This document shows positions 47,107 to 58,740 of a stretch of 64,000 nucleotides of DNA, in pieces. A program made the translations under genes and the position numbers. Position 1 is the stretch's first letter. Every line of letters begins with the position of its first letter. The notes under the pieces were generated by a model. The model was not told the DNA's origin, ran no database searches, and worked only from the letters and a program-made list of their open reading frames with translations. The stretch comes from Chamaecrista fasciculata (lineage: Eukaryota; Streptophyta; Magnoliopsida; Fabales; Fabaceae), in assembly GCA_003254925.1 (NCBI GenBank), contig QANZ01032345.1, forward strand, positions 1 to 64,000, written 5' to 3'.

Positions 47107-47948
47107 CCTTGGGATCCAATTTTGTTCGGTTGGTGAGAAACATTGTTTTTCCTATTGGATTCAATGTCTTCTATTATCTCACAATTGAATTTTGTTATTG
47201 TTTTGATCTAATTTTGTTCAAATCACAAATTTGACATCTTGTGTATCAGACTCATTTGGTTCACATTCCTAGTGAACATTTGTTAATAAATCTGTCGACT
47301 TAAGGCTTGCTTTCGGAGTCTTCAAATCATGTGACTCATATGCTTTTGTTAAATTTTGTAATGCCTTAGTCTAGTTTGAGTTTCAGCTAAGTTTGTTTAT
47401 GCTTTTGTTTTGTTCTACGACATTTCAATGTCATTTTTTACTCTATCTTATTCATATGTTGAATTTTTTTTTATGTGGATGTTCGTGTCACTTGTTTTCC
47501 TATTGGATTCAGTGATTTGTTTTGTGAACCATTTTGTAGTATTCACTAATGGACTAATTATTAAATATTTTGAGTTTATATATACCAAAGTTTTTTCATA
47601 ACTCATGGTCCTCATCTTTGCCAACTTTGTCCCTTTCTTTGCTCCAAAATCTAAACAATCCAGGATCTTGTGGCTTGAAAATCTTAGCTTCATACAAGAT
47701 CAATGTCAACTCCAAGTTAGTGATTTCATCTCCCACAACAGATTTATTTCCATCATGAGTTTCATATATATATATATATTAGATTATAGTAGATTGAAAT
47801 CTTACTTAACTTATGGATTAATTTCTCTATGTGAAATGCTAAACAGGTAAGATGTAAAGTGGAATCTTGGTAAACATCCTCAAAGTGTTATTGTTTTCTT
47901 GTAAAACGTTAACTCAATAGTAAGTTAATGTGCAATACAAATATATGG
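47107..47948. other. AT-rich stretch, no gene seen
   Basis: T-rich on the plus strand, with short chance frames. No recognisable domain or repeat apart from a TA run at 47765-47780. Confidence 0.4.
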
Positions 47949-47956
47949 TCCGTAAC

Positions 47957-48290
47957 CTATGAAGCATGGACACTGATACGGACACGGAACGCGACACGGA
48001 CACGGACACATCGACACGCCAAGTTCTTAAAATTACATAACATGACACGACATATATTTATATATAAAAATAATTAAAAATATAAATTTTGATAAAAATT
48101 TTAAAAATTATAATATCTATTCATAGTATATGTCATATATGTTATTATGTTCTATTATTTGTTATGTTAATATCACAAAAATTTGATTTTATATTCTGAA
48201 ACTTATGAATATGTGTCGTATGAGTGTCAGACATGGACACGTGTCTGACACAACGACATGTCCTCCAAATGAAGTGTCCATGCTTCATAG
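47957..48290. repeat. hAT-type MITE, family H
   Basis: Ends CTATGAAGCATGGACAC and GTCCATGCTTCATAG are inverted. Flanks TCCGTAAC (47949-47956) and TCTCTAAC (48291-48298) match at 6 of 8 positions, consistent with an aged 8-bp duplication. Related to 27058-27403. Confidence 0.8.
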
Positions 48291-48449
48291 TCTCTAACTC
48301 TCTATTTTAATGTCTAACCCAGTAGTTATTTATTTATTTATTTATTTATTTTGGCCTAACTACCTCAGTAGTAGTTAATACGTAAAACCTTCACATTAGG
48401 AAAAAAAAGTGGACGTTTGCAATTGACGTATGAATAAATCAAAGGTTAT

Positions 48450-48842
48450 AATCAATGTTTTAGAAATCGAACCGGGCGTTGACCCAGTCGAGAGCTTTGG
48501 TCATTGCGTCACTGGTTCATCCGCTGTGTCAATAAGGCTAATTGTTGGCTTGGTCAATTTTTTTTTTTAAAAAATACCACTTAAGTAGCAACTTCAAGAT
48601 ATTCTCTAGTCTCCAAATTTCTAATTTCAAATACTTAAATAAGGAAAACCAAGTGAAAAGTACTTAAAAATAACAAAAACCAAAAACTGTAAAAACAACT
48701 CAATACAGGGTCACAGGTGGCAAGTTTTACAAAAATCTAGCGATCCAAACAGGGTCATGTTCTGTTCGGTTGCAGCCGGCTAAATGACTTACCTTGACCG
48801 GCCTAGTGTTCGGGTTGACCTGGGCCGGCCAATCCGTTTTTT
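48450..48842. repeat. Possible CCGGTT-type MITE, decayed
   Basis: Starts near AGAAATCGAACCGGGCGTTG and ends near GGGCCGGCCAATCCGTTTT, resembling in composition and ends the element at 40275-40822. Ends and target duplication are not sharp. Confidence 0.4.
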
Positions 48843-48874
48843 ATTTTGTGGTTATAATAAAACAAACAGAAAAT

Positions 48875-49345
48875 ATGCTATTTAATCACTGAATTTACAA
48901 CGAACTAACTTATCACTCCTTGAATAATGAAAATATACTACTTAACCCCTAAATTATTTCAATTGTCAACGATTTGACCTTGTATCAAATTCAAGGCGAC
49001 CAAAAGGTACAAATTCAGTAGAACTTCAGGGACCAAATAATATAAATTTAGTACAAATTAAGGGACCAAAAAGTATAATGTTAGTTCAAATTTAAGGAAT
49101 AAATAATATTAATTTAGTACAAATTCAAGAACCAAAACGTATAATATTAGTTCAAAATTTAGGGACTAATTAGTATTGATTTAGTACACATTTAGGGACT
49201 AAAAAGTATAAAATTAGTTCAAATTCAGGGACCAAATAGTTGATAATTGAAATATTTCTAGGACCAAATTGTATATTTTTATTATTCAAAAACTAATTAA
49301 TTGATTTGGTGTACATTCAGGAACCAAATATAAGTTTTCTCTAAA
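48875..49345. repeat. Fold-back element with internal tandem repeat
   Basis: Left arm (48885-48985) and right arm (49235-49340) are inverted; for example AATAATGAAAATATAC faces the reverse of GTATATTTTTATTATT. Between them about three units of roughly 65-70 bp (GGGACCAAAAAGTATAA...TTAGTTCAAAT) repeat in tandem. Similar single arms occur at 61105-61185 and 45310-45440. Confidence 0.65.
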
Positions 49346-50156
49346 ACATACTTTAGAGTTATTTCACAAAATCCGTTTTCATGAATTATGCATATTTTTG
49401 TATTTTTTTCAATTAAATATGCACTAAATTAGATGTTTTATTTTTTTCAAACAATATAATTATATCAAGAATTTATTAATTCTATCTATACCAAGATATA
49501 TTGATGTTTCTCGACAATGATATATATTTTGGTCATATGTAAAAAGGCCCTTATTCACCATTAGTTTGATTCCTACTCTTGTCACTTTCTTCACATTCTA
49601 ATATTTCTTTCATAACAAAACTACTCAATATACTCCTTCTTTCTAACCAATAATGCAAAGAAAAGTTAAACGACATAAGGGGAAAAAAGTAGTATGTTTT
49701 TCGCAAGTTTTGTTATTTATTAGGTTTGTACAATATATTACGAGCCTTGCAACTGCAAAAACTTAAAGTTGTAATCTGATTGACAAACCTAGGAATCAAC
49801 AAGAACCTTAATTTATTCTTCTCTAATGACGAAATTCAATCAAAATAAAATATAAAGAGATCGAGAAGTAATGCAAGATTCATCCATGAATTTACTTTAC
49901 TCAGAATTACAAACTTCATATTGCAAAAATGTACCAAAAGAGTACTAAAAAACTGTCATTTAAGCTATGACATTATATAATTATGTTAAATTACTGAAAT
50001 TATGATAGTCATGTGTTTGCATGAATAATAAATACACAATTTCTCAATTAACCAAAGCATAAGCAAAGAAAAAAAAACAACCATAATTCAAAAGTAAAAT
50101 CCAAAAAGATTAATGTGATCAATGAGATAGGTTCTCACTTTGCTATGGGAATCTTA
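49346..50156. other. 3' flank of the ZAT-like gene, no other gene seen
   Basis: AT-rich. The 3' UTR of the minus-strand zinc-finger gene probably occupies the part next to 50156. No repeat recognised. Confidence 0.4.
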
Positions 50157-51704
50157 TTATGGGTCAGCTCCAACCCCAATTGCCATTGAACTGATTCCAA
50201 CCTGCAACCATGGTGAGGAACCCTCTCCTACATTCATGTCCTTTAATTCACTTAGTTTCGCTAACTTCACCTTACTATCAGCTTCATCTTCAGCAACATT
50301 TTGCATTGAAATATTGATACTATTATTATTATTGTTGTTATTATTTTTCTCCTCTTCCTTGTCATTTTTAGTTTCCTGATGATAATAATGCTCATGGTGG
50401 TGTTGACGACCATTGTAAATATTATTGGTGTCATCATCTTTGTCCTTTTTTCTTCCTACTAAAGACTCCAACAAGTAAATCTCACGTCGTTCGGAGATAT
50501 TATTGGCCGGAGCAGGAAAGTTGAGGTCAAGTTTGAGATCGAGCGACGATGACTCGGAGTTATCAAACTTGGGAGGAATATGAAATTGTTGAAACTTAGC
50601 CAATGCTGAGTTATCTGGCACATTGGGTGTGATCCAATGACACCTCTTATGGCCTCCCAAGGCTTGTCCAGAAGAAAAAGTTCGGTGACATATGGAGCAT
50701 TCATGAACTTTGGATTTCTTTTTGGAGGAAGAAGACAACCCCATTAGTAATGCAACATTATTATTATTATTTTTGTTGTTTTTATTATATTGGAGTGTGG
50801 AGTTTGATTTTGTGGGGAGAACCTCTTCATGGGTGATGACATCATCATCACCGGCGGCGGCGCCACCGAGGCGGTCCAACCTCAAGGCAAAGCAACCCTT
50901 AACCTTCTTATGGCTGGCTCTATGACCTCCCAATGCTTGATGAGAATTGAAGACTTTCTTGCACGCTTTGCATTCAAACAAGGGTTTGGGAGCAACATGA
51001 TGACCTTTGGCTTTGTGATCAACAACACCCATAGGGACTCGATAAGTAGATATTGGAGCTATGAAGTTTATGGGGTTCCTCTGAATCTCCTCGTCTCGGC
51101 TAGCTGAAGCGCAAGACTCCTCCGGCTCGGCTGCTGCCGCATTAGACAACATCATCAAGCAATTGGCGAGGTCTTCTTCTTCACTAGAAGGAGAATAATT
51201 GTTAGAATAATGGAAGTTACCAACCTTAGCCGATCGAAAAGATCTTTTTCTCTTTGACCAACCACAACCTCTCCAGCCCACACCGTCGTCGTCGTCGTCT
51301 TCCTCGTCAAATCGCGGTGATGAGATCGGGGACTCGACATCCTCAAAGGTGCATTTTCCATGTTCTAGAAATGATTTCCAAGACAAGAACTCCTTACCAC
51401 AATTCTTACATGCCCTACAACTCTTTAACCTATTAGGATTTGTCCTTAGAGCATACATGCGCTTGTTGGTGGTGGGTGGCGCCATATTTTCGCCACCACT
51501 TCCTATCTTGTCATTTGAATCGTCACTCATGATGAGTTCGTCATTGTCGTCTTCATCATCATCATCATCAAGGTGCCAGCTTTGGTCGCCGAGGCCGTGG
51601 GCTCTCATGTGGCCTCCTAAGGCTCTCCCACAACCGAAACCTTTCTTGCAAATTTTACAAAGGTGTTTCAAATTGGACTGTTGATCCACATTGACCAAAG
51701 CCAT
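50157..51704 (-). CDS. ZAT-type C2H2 zinc-finger repressor (ZAT1/4/9-like)
   Basis: Single-exon gene of 515 residues from ATG at 51704 to TAA at 50157. Three canonical plant fingers carry the (Q/R)ALGGH signature: residues 16-36 (GRALGGHMRAH), 245-265 (HQALGGHRASH) and 336-356 (GQALGGHKRCH). A fourth, degenerate finger at about 99-118 is C2HC-like (CKNCGKEF...FLEHGKC). Other landmarks are acidic runs (46-56, 134-140), a basic KRKRS signal (151-155), an L-box EEEDLANCLMML (175-186) and an EAR repression motif LDLNFP (392-397). Low-complexity Asn, His and Glu runs lie in the C-terminal third. EAR-bearing ZAT proteins are nuclear repressors in stress and growth responses. The first finger near the N-terminus and the spacing fit the ZAT1/ZAT4/ZAT9 group better than two-finger ZAT10/12 types. 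Which ortholog it is remains open. Confidence 0.93.
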   Translation of the reverse strand: MALVNVDQQSNLKHLCKICKKGFGCGRALGGHMRAHGLGDQSWHLDDDDDEDDNDELIMSDDSNDKIGSGGENMAPPTTNKRMYALRTNPNRLKSCRACKNCGKEFLSWKSFLEHGKCTFEDVESPISSPRFDEEDDDDDGVGWRGCGWSKRKRSFRSAKVGNFHYSNNYSPSSEEEDLANCLMMLSNAAAAEPEESCASASRDEEIQRNPINFIAPISTYRVPMGVVDHKAKGHHVAPKPLFECKACKKVFNSHQALGGHRASHKKVKGCFALRLDRLGGAAAGDDDVITHEEVLPTKSNSTLQYNKNNKNNNNNVALLMGLSSSSKKKSKVHECSICHRTFSSGQALGGHKRCHWITPNVPDNSALAKFQQFHIPPKFDNSESSSLDLKLDLNFPAPANNISERREIYLLESLVGRKKDKDDDTNNIYNGRQHHHEHYYHQETKNDKEEEKNNNNNNNNSINISMQNVAEDEADSKVKLAKLSELKDMNVGEGSSPWLQVGISSMAIGVGADP

Positions 51705-51711
51705 AAAACTA

Positions 51712-51791
51712 GGAAGGAAAGGAGAGGAAAGGAAAGGAAAGGAAAGGAAAAGAAAAGAAAAGAAAAGACAAGAAAAGAAAAGAAAAGAAAA
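51712..51791 (-). promoter_or_regulatory. CT-rich 5' leader microsatellite of the ZAT-like gene
   Basis: Repeated AGGAA/AGAAA units on the plus strand are TTTCC/TTTCT on the gene strand, just 8 bp before the start codon. CT-rich leaders are common in plant genes and can affect expression. A convincing TATA box was not identified further upstream. Confidence 0.6.
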
Positions 51792-52087
51792 TGGAGTATG
51801 AGGGAGGAGAGGAAGTGGGCTAAAGAATGAAAGATGATGTGCAGTTAATTGGTTATTGTATAGTGGACAAAAAAAGGGGTAAGAGTCCTGGTTTTTAGTT
51901 AGAGTATTGGTTGGATATTAAATTGTGGATATAAATGTGAGAGTTGTTTAATTGACTGAAAGAGAGTGTGGTGACTGATGACACGTGGAGGGAGAAAGAC
52001 TTTTTCTACGACTTTGGTAGTCAAAGCTCTTATTTCCTTCCTTCCAAACAAAAATGGTTATTGTTTTGACGTCTATAGAATAATTAT

Positions 52088-52471
52088 TGACAAAATACTA
52101 ATTTCGTCCTCAAGTTTAGTTTTATACTAATTGTCAATTTCTTCTTTAATCTTTCTTTACTGTCAATTGCATCCCAATGTTTTACATTTTGGTCAATTTT
52201 ATTTTTTGCTCTTATTTTAGCTAAATGTTAATGATAGAATCTATGTGACTAATGATATATAATGTAAAATTGATAGAAAAAAAAAAAACTCAAATCTTAA
52301 CTCAGATTGAAAAATAGGATACAGTCTGTCATTAATTTATTGAAAAAGTTTATCAAAGGATAAAATTGACCAAAATATAAAACATAGGAATGTTTTTATC
52401 AATAAAAAAAGATTAGGGATGAAATTGACGATCAGTGTAAAGTTTGGGAACGAAATAAGTGCTTTTGGCCA
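52088..52471. repeat. Fold-back element, TSD TAATTAT
   Basis: The left part (TAATTTCGTCCTCAAGTTTA, then CATTTTGGTCAATTTTAT) faces its complement on the right (ATAAAATTGACCAAAATATA, AACGAAATAAG). TAATTAT stands at 52081-52087 and 52472-52478. About 380-770 bp upstream of the ZAT-like start codon. Confidence 0.7.
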
Positions 52472-52478
52472 TAATTAT

Positions 52479-53439
52479 TTTTGTCTCATTGTGTGAGTGA
52501 GTGTAGGAATTAGGAGTGAGAAAGAGGGAGAGGAGAGAGAGAGTCGTTCTAACTGTCATAACTATTCATATGCTTTCATTTCCAAGCCAAGAAAACCATC
52601 CTATGCTTCCCCTTGTTTATCGGTTGGTTTAAGCTGCTTTTCCACCCACATATATATACATCTTTTTTTTTCATTTTTAATCTATTTATATATACTAGTG
52701 ATTAAAAATTAATCAATTTTAATTTTTTAATGGACAGGAGGTAATATAGAGTTAATTAAGTACATTGATTATGAAATTAGTTGCCCATATTCTACTGTAA
52801 AACTTGTTTTAGCATAGTCTTTATCTTTTAGTTTAAAAACTTATTAGTAGGACATCGTATTTGTTTCTTTAAACATATTATTAATCTACTCTTGTCATTA
52901 TAAATCTATTCAAGAAAATTATATATATATATATATGTAAATACTATACTCTTGTACATTAACAAATTTTAATAAAAATAATTTTAGACTAGATTACATC
53001 AGTCACAATTTTGATGTTTTATAAACCAATAATAAATAGGTGAAATTATAGAGATTAATAATTAGCATACATTAACAAAACACATAATTATTTTTTTTTA
53101 AGAATACACATATTTTTCTATCTTTATCTTGTAAGTTTCATTTGTTTATTTATTTAATTTTGTTAATTACTTAAATATGTGCATGGGGATTTTGAAGGAG
53201 TCTATATACTTTTCCTTGTATTTTGACATACATGGAAATTTGTGGCTTTTTGTATCGTAAAAGAGAGTCAACACATCACTATATTTATATATTTTGAAAT
53301 TTACTAAGGACAAATTTGTTGGCCGAAACATTAGGATCTGAAATAATGAGGCTTTTGTTTCGTAGAATTGAGTCTATTCATTTTCCAAATATTCGATCAA
53401 CGGATGCTACTTGTGGTTTTTGACTCATTCTTTTAATTT
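52479..53439. other. AT-rich stretch, no gene seen
   Basis: AG-rich start (52495-52545), then A/T runs and a TA repeat (52920-52936). The last 100 bp may belong to the Gypsy remnant that follows. Confidence 0.4.
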
Positions 53440-54094
53440 ATTAACCACTTCCTGAATATAAACTTAGGGTAGCTTATCAAACGGGCAGGTGATCTTAATC
53501 GACAATAAGTTTGTGGATTTTGTCATCAATCTATCCACTACTGTCCAATTAGAATCATGACCCATCATAGTTCAAGGATTTCTAATTAAGGATTGGAGGA
53601 AGCCTGAGGGTTTATGATCACAAGTCAAAAACATCGTCCCTCTTCATCCTGGCCATTAGAAATTACTTTTTTAAGTCATCATAGATCTTTATAGTTTTGG
53701 AGTGAAAGGAGTAATGACTTCAGTGTGATTCACTTAGAATATTTTATCTCAACTCGGAGTTATTTGGCACAACACACACTTAGCTAGTTTTCAAACATTA
53801 TCACACCATATGGTGTCACTCCCAAATTCATCTTAATTATCAACTCATTCAATTCCTCATTTGGCTTAACCATCGTATTCATACTAAAATTTCTAAAGGC
53901 TTCAATCATGACACTTGTAGGGGTTTCCTACTTAATTAAGGCATCAACTAACAGAATTGCTTTCCTCAAGAGATACTTCGAATCAACTCATACACATAGT
54001 CTTGAAGAAATTCTACTCACCTGCGTTGCCTTATATTCAATTTCTTTTGATCAAACAAGTACTTCAAACTTTATGATCATTGAAAATCTCAAAT
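53440..54094 (-). pseudogene. Chromovirus-type Gypsy remnant: RNase H end to integrase
   Basis: Minus-strand reading, many frameshifts: EIFNDHKVLKYLFDQKKLNI and RQRR (RNase H end), then SELR and ESH..HYS, IKIYDDLKK and MARMKRD (pre-integrase zinc region), VVDRLMTKSTNLLSIKITCP and FDKLP (integrase core start). These follow the order of Tekay/Del-like chromovirus pol. It is heavily decayed. The upstream half lies at 55611-55905, on the other side of the LINE insertion. Confidence 0.75.
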
Positions 54095-55610
54095 GTGAAA
54101 GTCCACCCAACACGCTCTCTCTCAAATGAGAGTCCACCACTCTACTCTCTGCAAAAATTTTCATCTTGGCCTTCATCTTCATACTCTCCATTCTAGCTAC
54201 TTGCTCTATTGGTGGCCTTGCCACTGCTACACTCGCCAACAATTTTTGTTGATGGGAGCATGTGGAAATTGTAGCTTTTCAACATCTAGAAACAACAAAA
54301 CTCGCTAGACTCATCTCCCCTCGCAATGATTTATTGCTTAGTCTCAACTCCCTCTCTATCAAAAAGGTTAACATTTCTCTCTTTATGCCCCAGGTTCAGT
54401 GACAAAAACATCCTTCTGATTCTTTCTTGGTTGCTCAACCTCTCCCCTTCCAATTTTTCCCAAACCACTTTTTTCTGAGTTAATTTTTTCCTCCTCCCAA
54501 CTAATCATCTTAGTCCTAATATCTTATACAAATTAGGCAGATCTTGCTTAAAATTTGTTTAGATTAAGAAACTCCATCACTCAATCATCTTAATTTGTTC
54601 CAATATCAAAACCACTTGCAATAATCTTAGCTTCGTATCCAACCAAAAATTAGGGATTGACCAGGATCCTTTTCTCCTTCCTCCATCTTTTCGGCCACCA
54701 TACTCAAATGGGTATCCCTCTCCAAAGACTCTTTTCAAAATTCAAACTCAAATGGTTATCCCTCCAAAAACTCATTTCAACATTCAAACAATCCTGACAA
54801 ACCTTAACCATTGGACTACCCAAGAAACCCCACAAAAAAAAAAAAAGCTGACATTCTACCAAAGTCAGGCTTTTATAAAATACAAAAACAAAAACCATCT
54901 TTTGAAATAGGAAAAGACAAAATTTTCCCCTTTGATGTTTACTCCTATAACACTAAGGTCCTTCAAACAAGATATCTTAATTCCTCTTTTAGCTATAATC
55001 GACATCATAAACAATTTTATTCATAATGAAAAAATCCATTCCATTTATCCACAACACCCTACCACTATTCAATATTCCTTTCTTTAACCGACTCTTCCTA
55101 ACAAATCCATCCTTCTCCATCCAAATCATCAACCTTTCCTTGTCTTTGAACCTCTTCTCTTCCTTTATTTTAAGCCTACTCCTCGCCTTCAGCCTCCCCA
55201 AATAAACCTCTTCTTTATTTTGAAAGCACTTTCTTGGAATATTCAGGGTTCTGTAGATACTGCTAGCTTCATTATCAATATATATATATCTTTCGTGAAC
55301 TTGTGAATTCTCACTGCTCAGATTTTGTCATCATCTTTAAGAGTAAGATCTTACTGAACCATGCTAATGGCTTGCTTCCGACACATCTAGAAGAAAAAAT
55401 AAGAGATCCTAGAAGACCCCCAGCGTTAGTGGCCTTGTTTCTTCATCTATTTACTTTCTTTCTTCTCTATTATTGTTGTATCTTGTTTCTGTGTCGTTAC
55501 TGTTTCTATTTCATTTTGTTTTTGTCTTTATGTTTACTGCTTTATCTGGTAATTTGTAATTCGTTCGTTATGTTAATTTAATATATTTCCCGTTTTTTAC
55601 CAAAAAAAAA
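54095..55610 (+). mobile_element. Internally deleted LINE, TSD AAAATCTCAAAT
   Basis: It begins GTGAAAGTCCACCC and ends with a poly-A run (55602-55610) after a typical plant LINE 3' UTR. The 12-bp target repeat AAAATCTCAAAT stands at 54083-54094 and 55607-55618 (its first A's overlap the tail). Near 55220-55380 a short piece resembles the start of ORF2 endonuclease (ALSWNIQGS, then LVNSHCSDFVIIFKSKIL). After this the rest of ORF2 is missing and the 3' UTR follows. The part before 55220 would correspond to the 5' UTR and ORF1, but no zinc knuckle was identified. Confidence 0.72.
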
Positions 55611-55905
55611 TCTCAAATTTAACACCATAGAGATGATGCCTCCAAATTTTTAAAGCTAACACCATGACAATAAACCAACTCCATGCATTTCGTGGGTAGG
55701 AAAATTCTCCTCATGGGGTCACAATTGGTGAGATAAATAAGCTACTACACGTCCCCTATGCATCAATACATATCCCAATCGGTTCGTGGATGCATCAGCA
55801 TAAACCTTAGAAGATTTATCTAGGTCAAATCAACACTAGTGGGGGGCTTAATTTCTCCTTAAGGGTTTGAAAACTGTGCTCACAGTCAGATCTCCAAATA
55901 TTTTA
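55611..55905 (-). pseudogene. Chromovirus-type Gypsy remnant: RNase H start
   Basis: Minus strand: IWRSDCEHSFQTLKEKL, then in shifted frames KVYADASTNRLGYVLMHRGR, VVAYLSHQL, PHEENFPTHE and FGGIISMVLN. This is the RT-RNase H connection that continues into 54094 downwards once the LINE is removed. Stops and shifts throughout. Confidence 0.78.
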
Positions 55906-56400
55906 TCATTTAGCAACGAATTTAAGGCCCCTCTAGCGACGATTTTGATCATCGCTAAGCCTCTAACAATGGTTTTTAAAACTCTCGTAATATGCTCTAT
56001 TGCCACACCAAATAACGACGATTGCGACAACCATTGGAATAACCATCGTTAGCCTTCTTTAGCGATGATTGGAAGCTTCATTATATCTTTTTATAAACTA
56101 TTTTGTCCTCTAACAATGTTATGATCATTATCATTATCTAACAACAGTTTTGACCATCGTTGATATTCTACAACTAATGATGGTTATGACCATTATTAAA
56201 ATGTTACAACTTTTTGTTTTCTTTCAACGACGGTAATAATCGTCATTAAAGGCAAACCATCAACTGAGGTTAGAACCATCGTCAGATAGTGACTGTTTCA
56301 CTCTCCCTCTAAAGATGGTTATGAATGTTGTTAGAGAGAGCATTACTATAATCGCAATGGTTTCAACCGTCATTAAAGAAGTAATTTTATTTTTATAACA
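55906..56400. repeat. Array of short inverted motifs, CACTA-like subterminal repeats?
   Basis: Many copies of AACGATGGT / ACCATCGTT and GCGACGATTTTGATCATCGC-like motifs in both orientations. This density resembles the subterminal repeats of CACTA elements, but no CACTA end was found. Confidence 0.4.
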
Positions 56401-58163
56401 TGTAGCGAGGGTTAACATCATTGCTATTATATGTTTGTATATATGTTTTTTTGTTTTATCAATTTTATTATTTTAAAATCATTTTTGAACTTCCTAATTA
56501 AAATTAACCTAATCCTCTATTTTACCCCGTAAACAATTTTTTTCAAAATAGTCCCTAATAACATGAAATTTCAAAAATAGAGTTTTTCAACAAAATTTAT
56601 ACAATTTGGGCTCATTGCGAAGAGTAGGTTTCAAATATGTAATTTATTTTAAAAACTTTTCCTTTATCAATTATTATTTCTTACTCGAAAGTGTCTTACA
56701 ACAGGACCACAAATAACCCTTGTAAAATTTTTAAATCAGATTACTCTCAAAATTTAACCACAAGCTTAGATTGGCTTCTAAATTCACTATATAATCATAT
56801 TTTAGACAAACTACTAATTTTAATATTTTCTATAAATTCTTGGAATATTACATGTCAGATTCTATTTATTTTGTTTTTCGCCTATAAATGGCGAACCATG
56901 AGCGTCGATGGGGGTTGGGGAATTTGTGGATTTTGCTAGGTTTCTATGACTGGATTTCTCTATGAACAAAATTGATATAGGGAGAGAGGAAACCGAGTTG
57001 AAATTCGGAGAAAAAGCGTTTTGGGAAGGTGATTTCAAGTGGTGAATTTGGTTTCTGTATTTTATTGTTGGGTCGGTTTTCTTCCACTTTTAAATCGTGT
57101 TTGTATCGTTGTTACTCCTTTGCTGCTTGATTTCATCTGAGTTAATGATTTATTGTTTGAAAATGGCATGAAAATGAGAAAGTTTGGATCAAGATTTTCG
57201 ATTTGTAGGTTTTAGGGACCTATTTGATAAAGATGATAAATTTTTTAGACTATTCTGAGATGAATTAGGACCTGAATAAAAGGAAATCTTGAAAGAAGGG
57301 TGAAATCTTGATAAAAATGCATTTTTCCGTTATTTTTTGGACGAGAATATACTAAGGGATCCTTTCTATTAACACAGTAAACCTTAAACCTTAAATTGAT
57401 ACTTTTAAAATCGTAGGGACCTGATTTCTAGTTACCCCGAACTACAAAGACTTTACTTGTAATGTACTTTTATTTTTTTCACCTCTCCAAGATTATTTCG
57501 AAGGGTCAATCTGGCCATGATTCGATCAAATGCCCCCATGAACTTATACATGCCCCAAAAGCCAACAAATATATTGAATTAAAGCTAGCTACTCTATTTC
57601 GGAAAATTAAAATAACTTATTTTCTTGATGAGAAAATATTAAAATAAAACTTTAGTTGTCTAGTAATATTTCTTCACAAACTATTTTTTCTAAAAACTAA
57701 AATGCGATGCACGAACATTTCATCTCTATAAGAATCATCTTTAACGGAAACTTCCAAAATAAGATGACGTGATGGCTAGAGCACCAGTTCCGACATTTAC
57801 AGAGTTTTCTTGCCTTTTCCTCAGTTTATGTTAGGGATTTAGTTATCTATGGTTGTGGATGATTAGTTCTCTGATGTAATTTTGGATTTGGATGTTGGAT
57901 TCATGAACTTGTATTAATATGACTCAAGTTTTAATTTATAGTAATGACTCTTAGTTTTAAACTCCCATGTATGATGATTGTGTGATTATTTTGGTATCGG
58001 TTGTTCAATTGATAAGTGAACTAGTTCGTGATTTTGATTTTACCATGTTTATAAGAGAGTTAGGTAATTGGGTTGATTAGTCAAATTAGCTAACTTGTGT
58101 CTGTGCGATCGCAAGACGATTGATAAATTGGTTGTATGAGAGATCTCCTGATATATTTTGTAG
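56401..58163. other. Intergenic stretch, no gene seen
   Basis: Read on both strands. Short frames (56691-56939, 57462-57647) have no recognisable domain. GC is slightly raised near 56890-57010. Confidence 0.4.
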
Positions 58164-58740
58164 GCAAAAAACTCTTTCGTGCCCCTAACGTTTGGGGTCA
58201 GTTTCAATTATGACCCTAATGTTTGTTTTGTGTCAATTATGCCCTCAATGTGAAACGTTGGTGTCAGTTATACCCTAACCTCAATTTGTTTTGGGCCAAA
58301 GTCCTATTTTGGTCCCTCAAGTTTGCTCAAAGTTCCATTTTGGTCCCCCATGTCTCCGGCAAATTTTCCGGCGAGATAGATGGCAGCCTCGATGACTACG
58401 AAAACTCCTAATCCAAGGTTTTTTTTTTACCTCCTGAGTTCAATGGCAACCTTCATTTTGTGAACAAATGACCAGAAATATGATTTTTGGTGACTGTAAT
58501 TTTTCTGCGGCTTGCCAGTCATTTTTTCGCAAAATAGAGGTCGTCATTGAACTCAGGTGGTCAAAAAACCTTGGATTCGGAGTTTTTGTAGTTGTCGGGG
58601 CCGCCATGTATCTCTTCGGAAAGTTCGTCAGCGACTTGAAGGTCCAAAATAGAACATTGAGCAAACTTGAGGGACCAAAATAGACTTTGACAAAAAAAAA
58701 TTGAAGTTAGAATATAATTGACAGTACGTTTCACATTGGC
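58164..58740. repeat. Nested fold-back elements: family Y outside, family X inside
   Basis: The outer left arm (58164-58282: GTGCCCCTAACGTTTGGGGT, AATGTGAAACGTTGG) has its inverted partner at 58702-58740 (ATAATTGACAGTACGTTTCA). Inside, family X spans about 58292-58691 (GGGCCAAAGTCCTATTTTGG facing CCAAAATAGACTTTG), with a second pair of arms around CCAAGGTTTTTT / AAAAAACCTTGG. Confidence 0.7.

Noticed and set aside
54126-55026. Host protein gene in the 54-55 kb frames
   Set aside because: The region is bounded by a 12-bp target repeat and a poly-A tail and sits inside a Gypsy relic, so it is LINE material. Frames are short.
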